DNA of 7,551 nucleotides. Origin: Legionellaceae bacterium. Its GTDB lineage: Bacteria > Pseudomonadota > Gammaproteobacteria > Legionellales > Legionellaceae. Position numbers and translations under genes: made by a program. Each line of letters starts with the position of its first letter. Within the stretch, counting starts at the first letter, position 1. The stretch is from contig CANISA010000073.1 in the NCBI GenBank assembly GCA_947470005.1, positions 1 through 7,551 on the forward strand, given 5' to 3'. This document shows positions 5,630 to 7,551 of the stretch, one piece after another. The notes beneath the pieces are model-generated. The model searched no databases and was not told the origin of the DNA. It saw only the letters and a list, made by a program, of their open reading frames with translations.

Positions 5630-6967
5630 ATGTTTGACGAACAGATAACCTATCAACCTAAAAAAACCGTAATGACAATCACCAATGAGATGAGCATTTG
5701 TCAAAGTGACTATCCTTTAGACTGGTATCAAGAGGATTTTATCCCCTACGCCGAATCCTATTTGGCCTTGCCTGATCGCAAGCTGACGACGGTTCTTGCG
5801 TGGATGACGCCCTACATCAAAAAAGCCCAAGATCACTTTGGTCCGCAACTCTTACTGCTCGCACATTATTATATGGGGGGAGATATTGTTCGTCTTATTG
5901 AACAATTTGGAGGACAAATTGGAGATTCCTATCAATTAGCATTGATGGCCGCTCAGCATCCTGAAAAATCAGTGATTATTGAGTCCGCCGTCCACTTCAT
6001 GGCCGAATCCATTAGCATCCTCGCGAATGACACACAGCGCGTATACATCACCAACCCAAAATCAGGTTGCACCATGGAAATGCTTGCCAAAGACTTTATG
6101 GTGGAACCCGCATTTTTAGATCTCAATGCACGATACGGGGCTGATAATATTTTGCCTGTATGCTACATGAACACATCTGGTCGTGTAAAAGCCATGACGG
6201 GCGCGCAAGGTGGAGCCGTCTGCACCAGCTCTAACGTAAAGAAAATTGTTCAGTGGGCAAACGACCACAACAAAAAAATCCTATTTATTCCCGATCAACA
6301 CATGGGCGAAAACGTCGCTTATTGGCTTGGTATAAACAACTTAGCCTATTGGCCTGGAGGCACAGCGGGTGCCCAATATTCCTTAGAAGCACAAGATAGC
6401 GCCACGCTCGCTACGTTTGATCGCGCTAAAATCATCTTATTTGCCAGCCAATGCGCCGTACATACAGTCTATACAGCGGCCATGTGTGACTACTGGCATC
6501 AACATGGTTACACCACCATCGCTCACCCCGAGTGCCGTAACGAGGTGATTCGTATCGCCCAGCACGCAGGCTCGACAGCATTCATTTGGGATTACGTCAC
6601 GAAAGACCGCGCCAAAACCAAGCATTACGCCATCGGCACAGAAAATCACATGGTTGATAATTTGAAACAGCACTGTCGATCGCTCGGCATAACCGTTGTG
6701 AACCTAGCTGAGGCACCTAACACGCAAAATGACAACGCAATGGGTTGCGGATGCGCCACGATGTCACGCAACGACCCTCCTCATTTGGTTGCTCTGATTG
6801 ACCTCTTACGCCAAGGAAAGGCCATGGCTTACAACGAAGTAAAAGCCGGTGATCAGGTCAATGAATTCACAGGGACACGCCGTCGCCTTCAAGAAACCGA
6901 TCGACAATGGGTGATTGATAACGCTAAAAAAGCATTACAACGCATGATAGAAATCACAGAAAAGTAG
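5630..6967 (+). CDS. nadA: Quinolinate synthase, long Bacillus-like (type 3-like) form
   Basis: NadA is a [4Fe-4S] enzyme that condenses iminoaspartate from NadB with dihydroxyacetone phosphate to quinolinate. With the ATG at 5630 it has 445 aa, clearly longer than E. coli (347) or B. subtilis (368); the extra length is mainly about 50 N-terminal residues, an insert around 240-262 and the C-terminus. Visible motifs are AHYY (78-81), GDSYQLA (98-104), FMAE (123-126), SGCTMEM (145-151), MNTSGRVKA (180-188), TSSN (199-202), PDQHMG (221-226), QCAVH (274-278), HPEC (299-302), AGSTA (313-317), GTENH (336-340) and GCGCATMSRNDPPHL (372-386). The cluster ligands are expected to be C147, C275 and C375, corresponding to the three conserved NadA cysteines. 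HPEC, GTE and the C-x-C-x-T-M-x-R pattern follow the Bacillus type rather than the E. coli type. The frame is also open from an ATG at 5588 overlapping nadB by 26 bp. I prefer 5630 because GGAG lies at 5615-5618, 11 bases upstream; ATG 5672 is also possible. Confidence 0.95.
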   Translation: MFDEQITYQPKKTVMTITNEMSICQSDYPLDWYQEDFIPYAESYLALPDRKLTTVLAWMTPYIKKAQDHFGPQLLLLAHYYMGGDIVRLIEQFGGQIGDSYQLALMAAQHPEKSVIIESAVHFMAESISILANDTQRVYITNPKSGCTMEMLAKDFMVEPAFLDLNARYGADNILPVCYMNTSGRVKAMTGAQGGAVCTSSNVKKIVQWANDHNKKILFIPDQHMGENVAYWLGINNLAYWPGGTAGAQYSLEAQDSATLATFDRAKIILFASQCAVHTVYTAAMCDYWHQHGYTTIAHPECRNEVIRIAQHAGSTAFIWDYVTKDRAKTKHYAIGTENHMVDNLKQHCRSLGITVVNLAEAPNTQNDNAMGCGCATMSRNDPPHLVALIDLLRQGKAMAYNEVKAGDQVNEFTGTRRRLQETDRQWVIDNAKKALQRMIEITEK

Positions 6968-6989
6968 GTTGAGCCCAAAGGCTCAACCT
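6966..6989. terminator. Hairpin between the convergent genes, candidate transcription terminator
   Basis: AGGTTGAGCC (6966-6975) pairs perfectly with GGCTCAACCT (6980-6989) around a CAAA loop, a 10-bp stem. It starts inside the nadA stop codon and lies 9 bases before the stop of the convergent repeat protein. On the plus strand the following TTATGCCCGTTT is a poor U tract. On the minus strand the stem is followed by ACTTTTCT, which is better. It probably serves both transcripts, with stronger intrinsic character for the leftward one. Confidence 0.65.
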
Positions 6990-6998
6990 TATGCCCGT

Positions 6999-7551
6999 TT
7001 AAGAAGCTACTGGTGAAACGGCGGAAGATGAACCTGGTGTTGGCATTGACGTGGCAATAACCTCTTCTGGCTCGTCTTCTAGCTTCTTCGCCGCAGCCCA
7101 ACGATTTCCAGAAAAAAGCGACGTTCCGCCAGCAAACATCCCTAGCCCTGCAAGCATGGCACCTGCAGTGAAGGTCATCTGAGCCAATCCCGTTGCCAAG
7201 AAACCCAAGAAGAGAAGGCTTGCTGTAAACAACACTGCCGCGACAATCTGCGTCGATGGATGTGCCATTACAGCCATCAAAAACGCGTAGTTTAGTTGTT
7301 TTTTCGCCGGCGGAACAATTGGAGTCACTGTGCTTAATACGGCTGAGGGATCCAATCCCTCTGACTCAACTACTGGGGTCGCTGTCCTTAATACAGCTGA
7401 TGTATCCAATTCCTCTGACTCAACTACTGGAGTCACTGTGCTTAACGCAGCTGATGTATCCAATTCCTCTGACTCAACTACTGGAGTCACTGTGCTTAAC
7501 GCAGCTGATGTATCCAATTCCTCTGACTCAACTACTGGGGTCACTGTCCTT
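6999..7551 (-). CDS. Partial unrecognised protein: 18-residue tandem repeats, two membrane segments, acidic and Ser/Pro-rich tail
   Basis: The frame is open to the right edge, so the N-terminus is missing; 183 C-terminal residues are visible. The only start-like codon near the edge is a GTG at 7542-7544 that encodes a repeat valine, not a real start. Numbering from the edge, residues 4-75 are four copies of an 18-residue unit, TPVVESEELDTSAALSTV. A short linker with PPAKK follows, then two hydrophobic segments (about 101-122 and 126-146) that could form a membrane hairpin. Next comes NRWAAAKK, positive and likely cytoplasmic, then LEDEPEEV (157-164) and a tail rich in Ser, Pro, Thr and Val ending SPVAS. 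I do not recognise the family. The acidic block before a Ser-rich C-terminus with a hydrophobic residue at -3 vaguely resembles type IVB (Dot/Icm) substrates, but this is speculation. It is convergent with nadA and not part of that operon. Confidence 0.75.
   Translation of the reverse strand, partial: RTVTPVVESEELDTSAALSTVTPVVESEELDTSAALSTVTPVVESEELDTSAVLRTATPVVESEGLDPSAVLSTVTPIVPPAKKQLNYAFLMAVMAHPSTQIVAAVLFTASLLFLGFLATGLAQMTFTAGAMLAGLGMFAGGTSLFSGNRWAAAKKLEDEPEEVIATSMPTPGSSSAVSPVAS
7326..7551. repeat. Tandem array of 54-bp repeats inside a coding region
   Basis: Four complete 54-bp units lie at 7326-7379, 7380-7433, 7434-7487 and 7488-7541, with the start of another at the edge. The marker GACTCAACTACTGG recurs at 7363, 7417, 7471 and 7525, exactly 54 bases apart each time. 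The two rightmost units are nearly identical in DNA. The leftmost, next to the membrane region, has diverged most (E-to-G and T-to-P changes), as expected for an array growing from the N-terminal side. Because 54 is divisible by three, copy-number change would alter protein length but not frame. Confidence 0.95.

Noticed and set aside
7326..7551. CRISPR array
   Set aside because: The 54-bp units abut without variable spacers and encode an in-frame peptide repeat, so this is a coding tandem repeat.

Overview
The window looks like chromosomal DNA of a gammaproteobacterium. The adenylosuccinate lyase aligns residue for residue with the 456-aa E. coli type PurB, and the YggT and NadB proteins are also of proteobacterial type. 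The moderate GC content, a HigB-like toxin and a repeat-rich membrane protein with a possible secretion-signal-like tail would fit an intracellular or Legionellales-type organism. That placement is only a guess from general resemblance.

Left part, minus strand (1-1842): the first 83 codons of a RelE/ParE-superfamily (Gp49/HigB-like) toxin run off the left edge. Its candidate promoter sits so close to the ATG that the mRNA would be leaderless. To its right is a complete GT39/ArnT-like membrane glycosyltransferase, best started at an ATG at 1842 rather than at an upstream TTG.

Middle (1843-1955): a compact divergent control region. A minus-strand promoter for the glycosyltransferase and a plus-strand promoter for yggT overlap at their -35 elements. 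Between and touching them is a 16-bp sequence that matches the enterobacterial PurR operator at 14 of 16 positions.

Centre and right, plus strand (1956-6967): yggT, purB, nadB and nadA in one direction. purB and nadB overlap by 4 bp and nadA starts within about 20 bp of the nadB stop, so purB-nadB-nadA is very probably one operon, perhaps with yggT at its head. PurB serves purine synthesis and releases fumarate. NadB oxidises L-aspartate, using oxygen or fumarate, and NadA condenses iminoaspartate with dihydroxyacetone phosphate to quinolinate, the NAD precursor. The operon therefore joins purine and NAD synthesis through shared aspartate and fumarate. NadA belongs to a long lineage resembling the Bacillus type rather than the E. 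coli type. A strong hairpin follows nadA.

Right edge, minus strand (6999-7551): the C-terminal 183 residues of an unrecognised protein, with an array of 18-residue (54-bp) tandem repeats, two hydrophobic segments and a charged then Ser/Pro-rich tail. Its N-terminus and the rest of the array lie outside the window.
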